A stretch of 6,572 nt of DNA from Oscillospiraceae bacterium (GCA_014858325.1 RKCM01000169.1:1-6572), one strand, 5' to 3'; shown: positions 1-5,663, counted from the stretch's first letter. Numbers and translations are program-made. Notes: a model not told the origin generated them from the sequence alone.

Positions 1-14
1 TTCACGGCATTTTC

Positions 15-91
15 TGGTGCGATGGAAGGGACTCGAACCCCCGGCCTACTGATTCGTAGTCAGTCACTCTATCCAGCTGAGCTACCAACGC
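15..91 (-). tRNA. tRNA-Arg (anticodon ACG), CCA encoded
   Basis: Read on the minus strand, this folds as a complete cloverleaf. It has a 7-bp acceptor stem (GCGTTGG with CCATCGC), D-stem GCTC/GAGT, anticodon stem ACTGA/TCAGT with loop CTACGAA, a 5-nt variable loop, and a T-arm with loop TTCGAGT. The anticodon ACG is at 55-57 and reads CGN arginine codons; A34 is expected to be edited to inosine by TadA. The mature body is 18-91 (74 nt) with discriminator A at 18, and CCA is encoded at 15-17. Oddities are a U4-U69 mismatch in the acceptor stem and two G-U pairs at the outer end of the T-stem. The gene has its own strong promoter. The sequence after CCA runs off the window after 14 nt, so any terminator or further tRNA gene is not visible. 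Confidence 0.96.
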
Positions 92-116
92 ATACGTTCT
101 GTTCGGAACATGATGT

Positions 117-168
117 ATTTTATCACGCCGGGTGGGTTTTGTCAACGGTTTTTTCAAAAAATTTTTGA
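117..168 (-). promoter_or_regulatory. Sigma-A promoter with UP element for tRNA-Arg
   Basis: On the minus strand there is a perfect -35 TTGACA (140-145), a 17-nt spacer, and a -10 TAAAAT (117-122). The predicted start is near 110, about 19 nt before the tRNA. Directly upstream, 147-168 reads TC-A5-T6-G-A6-CC, which fits the Escherichia coli UP-element consensus (nnAAAWWTWTTTTnnAAAAnnn, -59 to -38) at every specified position and with correct spacing to the -35. This is the layout of a highly expressed stable-RNA promoter. The segment between -10 and start is not GC-rich, unlike classical stringent promoters. Confidence 0.8.
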
Positions 169-176
169 TTTTTCTC

Positions 177-199
177 AAAAAGAGCGTCTTTTCGCCCTT
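177..199 (-). terminator. Possible weak intrinsic terminator of the sda operon
   Basis: On the minus strand, about 50 nt after the sdaAA stop codon, AGGGCG (193-198) pairs with CGCTCT (181-186) around a 6-nt A-rich loop, with one G-U pair. Five T residues follow (177-181), broken by GAG. The stem is short but could extend by A-T and G-T pairs into the T run. It lies before the tRNA promoter, where a terminator for sdaAA would be expected. It is weaker than the other terminators in this window. Confidence 0.45.
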
Positions 200-247
200 C
201 TGCGGGGGAGCTTTGCGTGGTTTGCCAAGCGCGGGGCCGCATTTTGC

Positions 248-1123
248 TCACGGCTGGGCGGCAAGGCGCTGGGCGATCCGGACGCCGGTGGGGGTGGCGG
301 CAAGGCCGCCCTGGCCGGTCTCACGGAGGTCAGGGGAGAGCAGGCTGCCCACCCGGCCCATGGCGTCGATGACCTCATCGCAGGGGATGGCGTAATCCAC
401 GCCGGCCAGAGCCATATTGGCGCAGGAAACGGCGTTCACCGCGCCGACGACATTGCGCTTGATGCAGGGCACTTCCACGAGACCCGCCACCGGGTCGCAG
501 ACGAGGCCCAGCAGGTTGCCCAGAGCCATGGCAGCGGCGGCGGAGCACTGCTCCGGCGTGCCGCCTTTGAGGTGGCAGAGGGCGGCAGCAGCCATGGCGC
601 TGGCCGCGCCCACCTCGGCCTGACAGCCGCCCTCCGCGCCCGCAAGGGTCGCGCGGGCCGCAATGACCTGCCCAAAGCCTGCGGCGACATAGAGAGCGTC
701 GCAGATCTCTTCTTCACTGGCCTCACCTGCACGGGCCAAAGGCAGCAGCACCGCCGGGAGGACGCCGCAGCTGCCCGCCGTGGGGGCAGCAACGATCCGC
801 TTCATGCAGGCGTTGCACTCGGCCGTCTTGAGGGCTTCCGCCGTCACGGCGGCAAAGTAATCGCCGCCCAGGCTTTTGCCCGCCGCGTGGGCCTGTTCCA
901 CCTTGGCCGCGTCGCCGCCGGAAAGCCCGCTGCAGCTGCGTTGGGCCGGGTCGTAATCCCGGCTGGTGGCCTGCATCACCTGCCACAGGTGGCGCATGGA
1001 TTCCCGGCTGTGTTCCTCGGTGAGGCGACTTTCGGCCAGGTCGCTGCGGAGGATGGCCTCGGACAGCGAAAGGTTCTGGCTGCGGGCTGCCGCCAGCATT
1101 TCTTCACAGGATAAAAAAGACAT
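248..1123 (-). CDS. sdaAA: L-serine dehydratase, iron-sulfur type, alpha subunit
   Basis: This is the catalytic subunit of the oxygen-sensitive [4Fe-4S] L-serine dehydratase, which deaminates L-serine to pyruvate and ammonia in the cytoplasm. The product is 291 aa, a normal length for the family. The motifs GSCGVLPA (117-124), GCQAEVGAA (166-174) and LVCDPVAGLVEVPC (207-220) are clear. Cys167, Cys209 and Cys220 match the three cluster-binding cysteines of known serine dehydratases in position and, as I recall, in spacing (42 and 11 residues in the Legionella enzyme). The start is the ATG at 1123. It is preceded by GGAGGA (1132-1137), which overlaps the end of sdaAB, and only 4 nt separate the sdaAB stop from this start, so translational coupling is likely. 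The longer in-frame reading to 1162 only overlaps sdaAB and is rejected. Confidence 0.96.
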   Translation of the reverse strand: MSFLSCEEMLAAARSQNLSLSEAILRSDLAESRLTEEHSRESMRHLWQVMQATSRDYDPAQRSCSGLSGGDAAKVEQAHAAGKSLGGDYFAAVTAEALKTAECNACMKRIVAAPTAGSCGVLPAVLLPLARAGEASEEEICDALYVAAGFGQVIAARATLAGAEGGCQAEVGAASAMAAAALCHLKGGTPEQCSAAAAMALGNLLGLVCDPVAGLVEVPCIKRNVVGAVNAVSCANMALAGVDYAIPCDEVIDAMGRVGSLLSPDLRETGQGGLAATPTGVRIAQRLAAQP

Positions 1124-1127
1124 TGGC

Positions 1128-1811
1128 TCATTCCTCCGTTGATTCGTCCGGCTCGTCCACATTCAGGCAGGTCACCTTGCGGATGCCCGGCAGGACGGAA
1201 AGCTGCTGCTCCAGCGGGCGGGGGATGTGGCTGTCGCATTCCAGCACCATGACGGCACTGCCGCCGGTGGAAGCCCGGAACACCTGCATGGACGCAATGT
1301 TGATCCGCCGCATGGCCAGACAGGTGGTCACCTCGGCGATGCAGCCGGGGGTGTCCTCGTTGTGGATGATGAGGGTGTTGCTGTCGCCGCCAAAATCGGC
1401 GGGCACACCGTCGATCTCCGTCACCCGGATGCGTCCGCCGCCCACGGAGGCGGCTTTCAGGGTCAGGGTGCGGCCGCTTCGGCTTTTCAGGGTGAGCACA
1501 GTGGTGTTGGGGTGGGCAGCCCGGAGCTCCACCGGGTGGATGGTAAACTTCATGCCGGCCTTTTGGGCCAGTGCAAAGCTGTCCGGCAGGCGGGGGTCAT
1601 CGGGGCGCAGGCCCAGCAGGCCCGCCACCAACGCCCGGTCGGTGCCGTGGCCCTTGCCGGTGGTGGCAAAGCTGCCGTAAAGGCCGATATCCGCCTCGGC
1701 GGGGAGCTCGCCCAGCAGTTTCTGGGCCGTATATCCGATCTTGGCCGCACCGGCGGTGTGGCTGGAGGAGGGGCCGATCATCACCGGCCCAAGCACATCA
1801 AACAAGCGCAT
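1128..1811 (-). CDS. sdaAB: L-serine dehydratase, iron-sulfur type, beta subunit
   Basis: This is the partner subunit of SdaAA in the two-component Firmicute serine dehydratase. The product is 227 aa. The N-terminal serine dehydratase beta domain carries the signature GPSSSHTAGA (13-22) and a GSFATTGKGHGTD stretch (46-58), both family hallmarks. Residues about 146-217 form a C-terminal ACT domain (TLIIHNEDTPG onward), a small ligand-binding or dimerization module found in type 1 enzymes. The start is the ATG at 1811, with an AAAGGA ribosome binding site about 9 nt upstream (1821-1826). The reading frame stays open to 2051, but that extension runs through the intergenic region and into tig, so it is not coding. 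The gene is first in the operon with sdaAA and is transcribed divergently from tig. Confidence 0.95.
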   Translation of the reverse strand: MRLFDVLGPVMIGPSSSHTAGAAKIGYTAQKLLGELPAEADIGLYGSFATTGKGHGTDRALVAGLLGLRPDDPRLPDSFALAQKAGMKFTIHPVELRAAHPNTTVLTLKSRSGRTLTLKAASVGGGRIRVTEIDGVPADFGGDSNTLIIHNEDTPGCIAEVTTCLAMRRINIASMQVFRASTGGSAVMVLECDSHIPRPLEQQLSVLPGIRKVTCLNVDEPDESTEE

Positions 1812-1874
1812 CGCTGTACATCCTTTCGGGGTCGTTCGTGGAAAATGCCATTTGCAGCACTTTTTCTGTTTTTT

Positions 1875-1880
1875 ATTATA
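1875..1880 (-). promoter_or_regulatory. Putative -10 box of the sdaAB-sdaAA promoter
   Basis: A perfect TATAAT lies on the minus strand 64 nt upstream of the sdaAB start codon, followed by an A-rich run. No good -35 is present at 16-18 nt: the best candidates match TTGACA at only 2-3 positions, and they fall on top of the opposite-facing tig -10 box. The start site would be near 1868, giving a leader of about 57 nt. The weak -35 suggests an activator or low basal use, but that is inference. Confidence 0.55.
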
Positions 1881-1898
1881 CCGCTTTTGCCCCACTTG

Positions 1899-1907
1899 TG
1901 CTATAAT
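1899..1907 (+). promoter_or_regulatory. Extended -10 promoter of tig
   Basis: TGC-TATAAT is a perfect extended -10 element (TGn-TATAAT; hexamer 1902-1907). There is no recognizable -35 at the usual distance, as expected when the extended -10 does the work. Transcription would start near 1914, which leaves the upstream in-frame ATG at 1918 almost at the 5' end without a ribosome binding site. This supports the tig start at 1963. Confidence 0.65.
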
Positions 1908-1962
1908 AACTTTACTAATGTTTGAAAACCGCTCCTTCGGGGGCAGCACGGAGGATGATCCT

Positions 1963-3258
1963 ATGAAACTGGTAAGCGTGGAAACTCCCGAAAAGAGTGT
2001 CTGCAAAATGACCTTTAGCGCATCCGCTGAGGAATTGGAGGCCGCGTCCAACGCTGTCTACGAGCGCACCCGCGCCAACTACACCATCAAGGGCTTTGCC
2101 AAGGGCGAGGCCGACCGCGCCCAGATCGAGGCCGACCGCGGCGAACACACCTTCTGGTACGACGCCATCAACGATCTGATGGACAAGGACGTGCCCGCCC
2201 TGTACGAGGCTGCCATGGCCGAGCACCACTTCCACGCCGTGGACGAGCCGGTGTACGACCTGGTGAGCGTGAAGAAAGACGAGGGCTTTGTGGCCACCGC
2301 CACCACCGCTCTGCAGCCCGAGCTGAAGCTGGGCCAGACCTTCGGCTTCACCACCGAGTGCGTCACCCCTGCCGTCACCGACAAGGAGATCGACAACGTG
2401 CTGGAGCGCCGCCGTCAGGCAGCCGCCGAGCTGGTGCCCCACAAGGGCCCGGCCGTCAAGGGCAACATCGTCCGCATGGATTACGAGGGCCTGCTGGAGG
2501 GCAAGCCCTTCAACGGCGGCACCGCCAAAAACCAGAGCCTGCAGCTGGGCAGCGGCCGAATGATCCCCGGCTTTGAGGAGGGCATCCTGGGCCACAAGGG
2601 CGGCGAGGAGTTTGAGATCTTCGTCACCTTCCCCGCCCGCTACCATGTCAAGGATCTGGCCGGCAAGCCAGTGGTCTTCAAGATCAAGCTGCACGACGTC
2701 TGCGTCCGCCAGCTGCCCGCTTTGAACAGCGATTTTGCCAAGAAGGTGGGCAAGGTGGACACCATGGAGGAGTTCCGGGAGCAGATCCGCCAGCAGCTGC
2801 ACGACGGCAAGCACGCCGCCGCCCTCAACCGCGCCAAGGACGCCGTCCTGACCCAGCTGGCAGCTGCCGCCGAGGGCGAGCTGCCCAGCGTACTGGTGGA
2901 GAGCACCTACCAGCATGAGATGGAGAACATCCAGCAGCAGCTGCAGATGCAGCGGCTGAGCCTGGATCGCTACCTGAGCCAGGTCCACCAGACCCGGGAG
3001 ACCTTTACGGCCAACGTCCACACCGCCGCCGAGAAGAACACCCGCGCCCGGATGGCCCTGCTGCAGGTGGCCCAGCAGGAGAACCTCGTGCCCACCGATG
3101 AGGAGATCGAGAAGAACCTGCAGGAGCGGGCCGACCGCACCAAAAAGCCTCTGGAGGAGATCAAGGCCAGCGCCAACATCCCCGCCATGCGCCGCAACGA
3201 GGCCATCCGCCGCGCGGCCGATTGGGTCATTGCCCACTCCACCATCGAGGAAAAGTAA
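1963..3258 (+). CDS. tig: Trigger factor (ribosome-associated chaperone, FKBP-type PPIase)
   Basis: Trigger factor binds the ribosome exit tunnel and shields nascent chains. The product is 431 aa, the usual length. Domains in order are an N-terminal ribosome-binding domain (about 1-115), an FKBP-type prolyl isomerase domain (about 160-245, with GNIVRMDYEG, GSGRMIPGFEEGI and GEEFEIFVTFP) and a helical C-terminal substrate-binding domain (about 246-431). The FKBP region aligns easily with E. coli Tig from memory. The start is the ATG at 1963, with GGAGGA (1950-1955) 7 nt upstream; an ATG at 1918 lacks a ribosome binding site and nearly coincides with the predicted transcript start. The ribosome-docking signature, normally GFRxGKxP, reads GFAKGEAD here (44-51), losing the Arg, the second Lys and the Pro. 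The gene is monocistronic, with no clpP or clpX next to it as is common elsewhere. A paralogue with altered docking is possible. Confidence 0.94.
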   Translation: MKLVSVETPEKSVCKMTFSASAEELEAASNAVYERTRANYTIKGFAKGEADRAQIEADRGEHTFWYDAINDLMDKDVPALYEAAMAEHHFHAVDEPVYDLVSVKKDEGFVATATTALQPELKLGQTFGFTTECVTPAVTDKEIDNVLERRRQAAAELVPHKGPAVKGNIVRMDYEGLLEGKPFNGGTAKNQSLQLGSGRMIPGFEEGILGHKGGEEFEIFVTFPARYHVKDLAGKPVVFKIKLHDVCVRQLPALNSDFAKKVGKVDTMEEFREQIRQQLHDGKHAAALNRAKDAVLTQLAAAAEGELPSVLVESTYQHEMENIQQQLQMQRLSLDRYLSQVHQTRETFTANVHTAAEKNTRARMALLQVAQQENLVPTDEEIEKNLQERADRTKKPLEEIKASANIPAMRRNEAIRRAADWVIAHSTIEEK

Positions 3259-3276
3259 ATCCGTCTTCCCGCCCGT

Positions 3277-3296
3277 GCCCGTGCACGGGCTTTTTT
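3277..3296 (+). terminator. Intrinsic terminator of tig
   Basis: GCCCG-TGCA-CGGGC (3277-3290) forms a fully paired GC-rich stem with a 4-nt loop, followed directly by six T residues (3291-3296). It begins 18 nt after the tig stop codon, so tig is transcribed alone. Confidence 0.9.
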
Positions 3297-3317
3297 GTAT
3301 CACTTTGGGTCCTTTGC

Positions 3318-3346
3318 TTGACTTTCGGCCCTGTTTGCGCTATTTT
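3318..3346 (+). promoter_or_regulatory. Putative sigma-A promoter of the DUF4097 gene
   Basis: TTGACT (3318-3323), a 17-nt spacer and TATTTT (3341-3346) make a good promoter, placed after the tig terminator. The start would be near 3353, giving a leader of about 60 nt. That leader contains a small GGGGA/TTCCCC hairpin (3371-3383) upstream of the ribosome binding site GGGAGG (3396-3401). Confidence 0.6.
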
Positions 3347-3411
3347 TATAGTAGGATCAGACAAAATCCCGGGGAGGTTCCCCAGCTTTTATGTCGGGAG
3401 GTTTGAATACT

Positions 3412-4311
3412 ATGAAAAAGCTTTTTTGCGCACTTCTGTCTGCGGCGGCAGCGGTGGCTCTGCTCTGCGGTTTTGCACCTCTGGAACAGGAAAACGGTTC
3501 CACGACCCGCAGCTATGAGACCGCTGCCGGGGTGCAGACCCTTAACATCAGCGACAAATGCGCCACGGTGACGGTGGAATCCGCCGACGTGGATCACATC
3601 ATTGCGGAATACACCTACTCCACGGCCTATGGCGCCGTCTTCCCGGGGGAGGAGCTCTATACCTTCACCCTCGACGGCAGCACCCTGACCATTGCCAAGA
3701 CCATGGACCCCTCTTCCAACTTCTCGCTGCTGCAAAGCCCCAAGGTAGACCGCAGCTGCAGCCTGACCGTCAAGCTGCCCCGCCGGGCCTTTGCGGGCGT
3801 CTCGGTGGACACCACCAACGGCGACATCACCCTCAGTGACATCACCGCCAACACCAGCGTACTGAACGCCGTCAACGGCCACATCATTCTGACGGGAGGC
3901 AGCCTGGACAACCTGACAGCTGCCGCCGCCAACGGCCGGCTGGAGGCCAACAACACGGCTTTCCAGAACTTTGTCGGCACCGCCCGCAACGGCCGGGTCA
4001 GCCTTGCCAACGTCTCGGCGCTCTCCGTTACCGCCGAAGCCCAGAACGGCGATGTGAAACTGGAAAGCGTCTCCTGCCCCCGGTTCGACTGCCGCTCCAC
4101 CAATTCCAGCGTGGTGGGCACGCTGCTGGGCCGGGCTGCGGATTTCGCCTTTGACCTCACCGCCGCCAGCGGCCGGGTCACCGTCATCGACGACAGCGAC
4201 GCTTCCTTCTCCATCCGCAGCAGCGCCCCGGTCCAGCAGAATGCGGGCGCACCCCAGAGCTTTACCGCCGCCGTCAACAACGGCAACGTGAATCTGGAGT
4301 TCCTGGGCTGA
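3412..4311 (+). CDS. Exported DUF4097-type beta-solenoid protein
   Basis: This is a 299-aa protein of unknown function that resembles the DUF4097 (putative adhesin) family of repetitive beta-strand proteins. The N-terminus (MKKLFCALLSAAAAVALL) is a typical signal peptide, probably cut near residue 22. Cys19 lies at its end, but the preceding residues (ALL) do not make a proper lipobox, so lipid anchoring is doubtful. The body contains NG-x-[hydrophobic] turns at residues 136, 155, 174, 193 and 212, with NS at 231, spaced exactly 19 residues apart. A looser turn follows at 253 and another at 290. This fits a right-handed beta-solenoid. The start is the ATG at 3412, with GGGAGG 10 nt upstream; an in-frame ATG at 3391 has poorer support and would add residues before the signal peptide. 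It stands alone, without the PadR, DUF1700 or PspC-like neighbours often seen with this family. Its role, perhaps at the cell surface or envelope, is inferred only. Confidence 0.85.
   Translation: MKKLFCALLSAAAAVALLCGFAPLEQENGSTTRSYETAAGVQTLNISDKCATVTVESADVDHIIAEYTYSTAYGAVFPGEELYTFTLDGSTLTIAKTMDPSSNFSLLQSPKVDRSCSLTVKLPRRAFAGVSVDTTNGDITLSDITANTSVLNAVNGHIILTGGSLDNLTAAAANGRLEANNTAFQNFVGTARNGRVSLANVSALSVTAEAQNGDVKLESVSCPRFDCRSTNSSVVGTLLGRAADFAFDLTAASGRVTVIDDSDASFSIRSSAPVQQNAGAPQSFTAAVNNGNVNLEFLG
3817..4158 (+). repeat. Six 19-residue protein repeats within the DUF4097 gene
   Basis: Within the DUF4097-type product (residues 136-249), six consecutive units begin with NG or NS at residues 136, 155, 174, 193, 212 and 231, a constant 19-residue (57-nt) step. 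Alternating hydrophobic residues follow each turn (for example NGDITLSDI, NGHIILTGG, NGRVSLANV, NGDVKLESV). The DNA copies have diverged, so this is a structural repeat kept at the protein level rather than a recent tandem duplication. Confidence 0.85.
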
Positions 4312-4325
4312 GTTTTGCGTACAGC

Positions 4326-4362
4326 AATGCCGCCTGTGCAGCACGCACAGGCGGCATTTTTT
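4326..4362 (+). terminator. Intrinsic terminator of the DUF4097 gene
   Basis: A perfect 14-bp stem (4326-4339 with 4345-4358) closes a 5-nt loop (AGCAC). Its last two T bases are part of a six-T run (4357-4362). It lies between the convergent DUF4097 gene and transporter gene. On the minus strand the stem begins about 12 nt after the transporter stop but is not followed by a T tract, so intrinsic termination there would be weak. Confidence 0.92.
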
Positions 4363-4369
4363 GTGCTTT

Positions 4370-5149
4370 TTATTTTGTCAGCAGGTGAAAGCCCATGACC
4401 ACAACGCCCAGCACCACGAGGACGACGCCGGTGGCGCGGTTGAGGGTCTTGGCGTCGGCTTTATTGGCAAACACCGCCGCAATGCGGGCCCACAGAAGGG
4501 TAAAGAGGACGCAGAGCGCGAAAACGGACCAATCCGGCGCACCGCCGATGGCAAAGTGGGAAACCGCGCCCGTCAGGGCCGTGAAGGTCATGATGAAGAC
4601 GCTGGTGCCCACGGCGGTCTTCAGCTCGTAGCCCAGCACGCTGGTGAGGATGAGCAGCATCATCATGCCGCCGCCCGCGCCGACAAAGCCGCAGATAAGG
4701 CCGATGGCTACGCCGCAGACGATGGACTGCACCGCCCGCTTCCGGGCGGACACCCCCTGCATGGCCTCCTTGGTGGTCATCACGGGCCGGACGATGAACT
4801 TGACGCCCAGCAGGAAGGTCATGAACACGGAGAAGCTGCCCATGGTCCGGGAGGGGAGCAGGCTGGCCAGCCAGCTGCCCACCACCGTGAACACCAGCAC
4901 ACTGGCCATCATGATGAGGCCGTTTTTCACGTCGAGGTTTTTGTTTTTGTGGTAGGTGTAGGCCGAGACAGCGCTGGCCAGCACATCGGACGAAAGAGCG
5001 ATGCCCACCGCCATATAGGGGTCCATCCCCAAAAAGGTGATGAGCATGGGGCTGATGACGGCGGCGGCGCTCATGCCCGCAAAGCCGGTGCCAAGGCCGG
5101 CGCCCATGCCGGCAAAAAAGGTGACGAGCACGGTATACAAAAAGCTCAT
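4370..5149 (-). CDS. TSUP-family (TauE/SafE) membrane transporter
   Basis: This is a 259-aa hydrophobic protein of the TSUP family (TauE/SafE, formerly DUF81), whose members export sulfite, sulfoacetate or related organosulfur anions, or move other small anions. About eight membrane segments are visible (roughly 4-26, 28-40, 46-66, 78-99, 104-121, 139-172, 177-200, 206-226 and 238-256, some of which may merge). The two-fold internal repeat typical of the family is present: GLGTGFAGMSAAAVISPML in the first half and GFVGAGGGMMML near 154-165 in the second. The start is the ATG at 5149, one nucleotide after the stop of the MarR gene, with GGGAG upstream inside the MarR coding end, so the two are translated as a coupled operon. 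The substrate cannot be read from the sequence. Confidence 0.9.
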   Translation of the reverse strand: MSFLYTVLVTFFAGMGAGLGTGFAGMSAAAVISPMLITFLGMDPYMAVGIALSSDVLASAVSAYTYHKNKNLDVKNGLIMMASVLVFTVVGSWLASLLPSRTMGSFSVFMTFLLGVKFIVRPVMTTKEAMQGVSARKRAVQSIVCGVAIGLICGFVGAGGGMMMLLILTSVLGYELKTAVGTSVFIMTFTALTGAVSHFAIGGAPDWSVFALCVLFTLLWARIAAVFANKADAKTLNRATGVVLVVLGVVVMGFHLLTK

Positions 5150-5150
5150 A

Positions 5151-5585
5151 TCAATCTTCTCCCTCTAAAATCGCGTCCAGATTTTGATTCATGGCCTCCA
5201 GTGTCGCCGTAAAGGCTTTCAGCTGCGCCCCGTCCACTCCGGCTACCAGCCGGGCGAAAAACTGCTCCTGCATGCTGCGGCCCTGCTCGATGACGGGAGC
5301 CGCCTTTTCGGTGCAGACAAGGCAGGTCTTGCGGCGGTCGTTCTCCACGGCTTCTCGGCGCAGATAGCCCTCCTGTACCAGCCGGTCCACATTCACCGAG
5401 ACGAGATTCGCCTTGATGTGGCGCACCTCCACGATGTCCCGTGCCGTCTGATAGCCGGGGTTGTTGGCCAAAAACATCAGGATATCGAAGGCCGTCTGGG
5501 GCAGATGCAGCTGCTGGCAGAGCGGCTTGCACACCCGGCTGTAGGCAAGGCCCGTCTTGTTGGCAAATTCCACGCTGGGGTTCAT
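5151..5585 (-). CDS. MarR-family transcriptional regulator
   Basis: This is a 144-aa winged-helix regulator. Residues about 30-95 form the DNA-binding domain: a recognition-helix region (ARDIVEVRHIKANLVSVNVDRLVQ, residues 48 to 71, of which the VSVNVDRLVQEGYLRRE part is typical) and a wing with the MarR pattern ENDRRKTCLVCTEKA (81-95). The flanking helices form the dimer interface. The start is the ATG at 5585, because AAAGGAG (5594-5600) sits 8 nt upstream; a GTG at 5594 overlaps that ribosome binding site and is rejected. Four cysteines occur in two close pairs, Cys19/Cys23 in helix 1 and Cys88/Cys91 in the wing, which could be redox- or metal-sensitive. It is co-transcribed with the TSUP transporter and probably represses this operon through the palindrome at its promoter. 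Confidence 0.92.
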   Translation of the reverse strand: MNPSVEFANKTGLAYSRVCKPLCQQLHLPQTAFDILMFLANNPGYQTARDIVEVRHIKANLVSVNVDRLVQEGYLRREAVENDRRKTCLVCTEKAAPVIEQGRSMQEQFFARLVAGVDGAQLKAFTATLEAMNQNLDAILEGED

Positions 5586-5617
5586 CCTGTCCACTCCTTT
5601 GCTTCATTTTTAGATTG

Positions 5618-5629
5618 TTCAAATTTGAA
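5618..5629. promoter_or_regulatory. Candidate MarR operator palindrome
   Basis: TTCAAATTTGAA is a perfect 12-bp inverted repeat. It lies 3 bp downstream of the -10 box of the MarR-TSUP promoter and covers about -3 to +9 of the predicted transcript, so a bound dimer would block RNA polymerase. MarR proteins commonly bind such short AT-rich palindromes at their own promoters. That this MarR binds here is inference from position. Confidence 0.6.
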
Positions 5630-5632
5630 GCG

Positions 5633-5661
5633 ATTATAACATAGCCTTCCGCCTCTGTCAA
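5633..5661 (-). promoter_or_regulatory. Consensus sigma-A promoter of the MarR-TSUP operon
   Basis: On the minus strand there is a perfect TTGACA (5656-5661), a 17-nt spacer and a perfect TATAAT (5633-5638). The bases TGT before the -10 also make an extended -10. This is a full-consensus promoter, expected to be very strong when not repressed, which fits tight control by the adjacent palindrome. The start is predicted near 5626. Confidence 0.88.
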
Positions 5662-5663
5662 CC

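Noticed and set aside
154..168. AT-rich palindrome near the tRNA as an attachment site
   Set aside because: It lies upstream of the tRNA promoter, not at the tRNA 3' end, and no integrase or repeated copy is present. An UP element explains it better.
110..1114. Long open plus-strand frame antisense to sdaAA
   Set aside because: Gly/Ala/Arg/His-rich translation with no recognizable motif. It mirrors the strongly GC-biased third positions of sdaAA, which is clearly the real gene.
1821..1868. Possible riboswitch or T-box in the sdaAB leader
   Set aside because: The leader is only about 57 nt, with no T-box sequence and no convincing stem plus terminator arrangement.
1812..2051. N-terminal extension of sdaAB
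   Set aside because: The extra residues cross the promoter region and the start of tig. The family begins at MRLFDVLGP and has a ribosome binding site there.
1915..3303. Long open minus-strand frame (462 codons) antisense to tig
   Set aside because: It is a shadow of tig: low-complexity Leu/Gly/Val-rich translation, no ribosome binding site, and it spans the tig terminator and promoter.
3371..3383. Small hairpin GGGGA/TTCCCC in the DUF4097 leader
   Set aside because: Only 5 bp with a 3-nt loop, and it does not include the ribosome binding site at 3396-3401. There is no T tract, so neither attenuation nor termination is supported.
3346..4344. Long open minus-strand frame antisense to the DUF4097 gene
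   Set aside because: It starts inside the terminator hairpin and has a Gly/Val-rich low-complexity translation. The plus strand has a signal peptide, regular repeats and a good ribosome binding site.
4361..5212. Long open plus-strand frame antisense to the TSUP transporter
   Set aside because: His/Gly/Asp-rich shadow translation. The minus strand encodes a clear membrane protein with family motifs.
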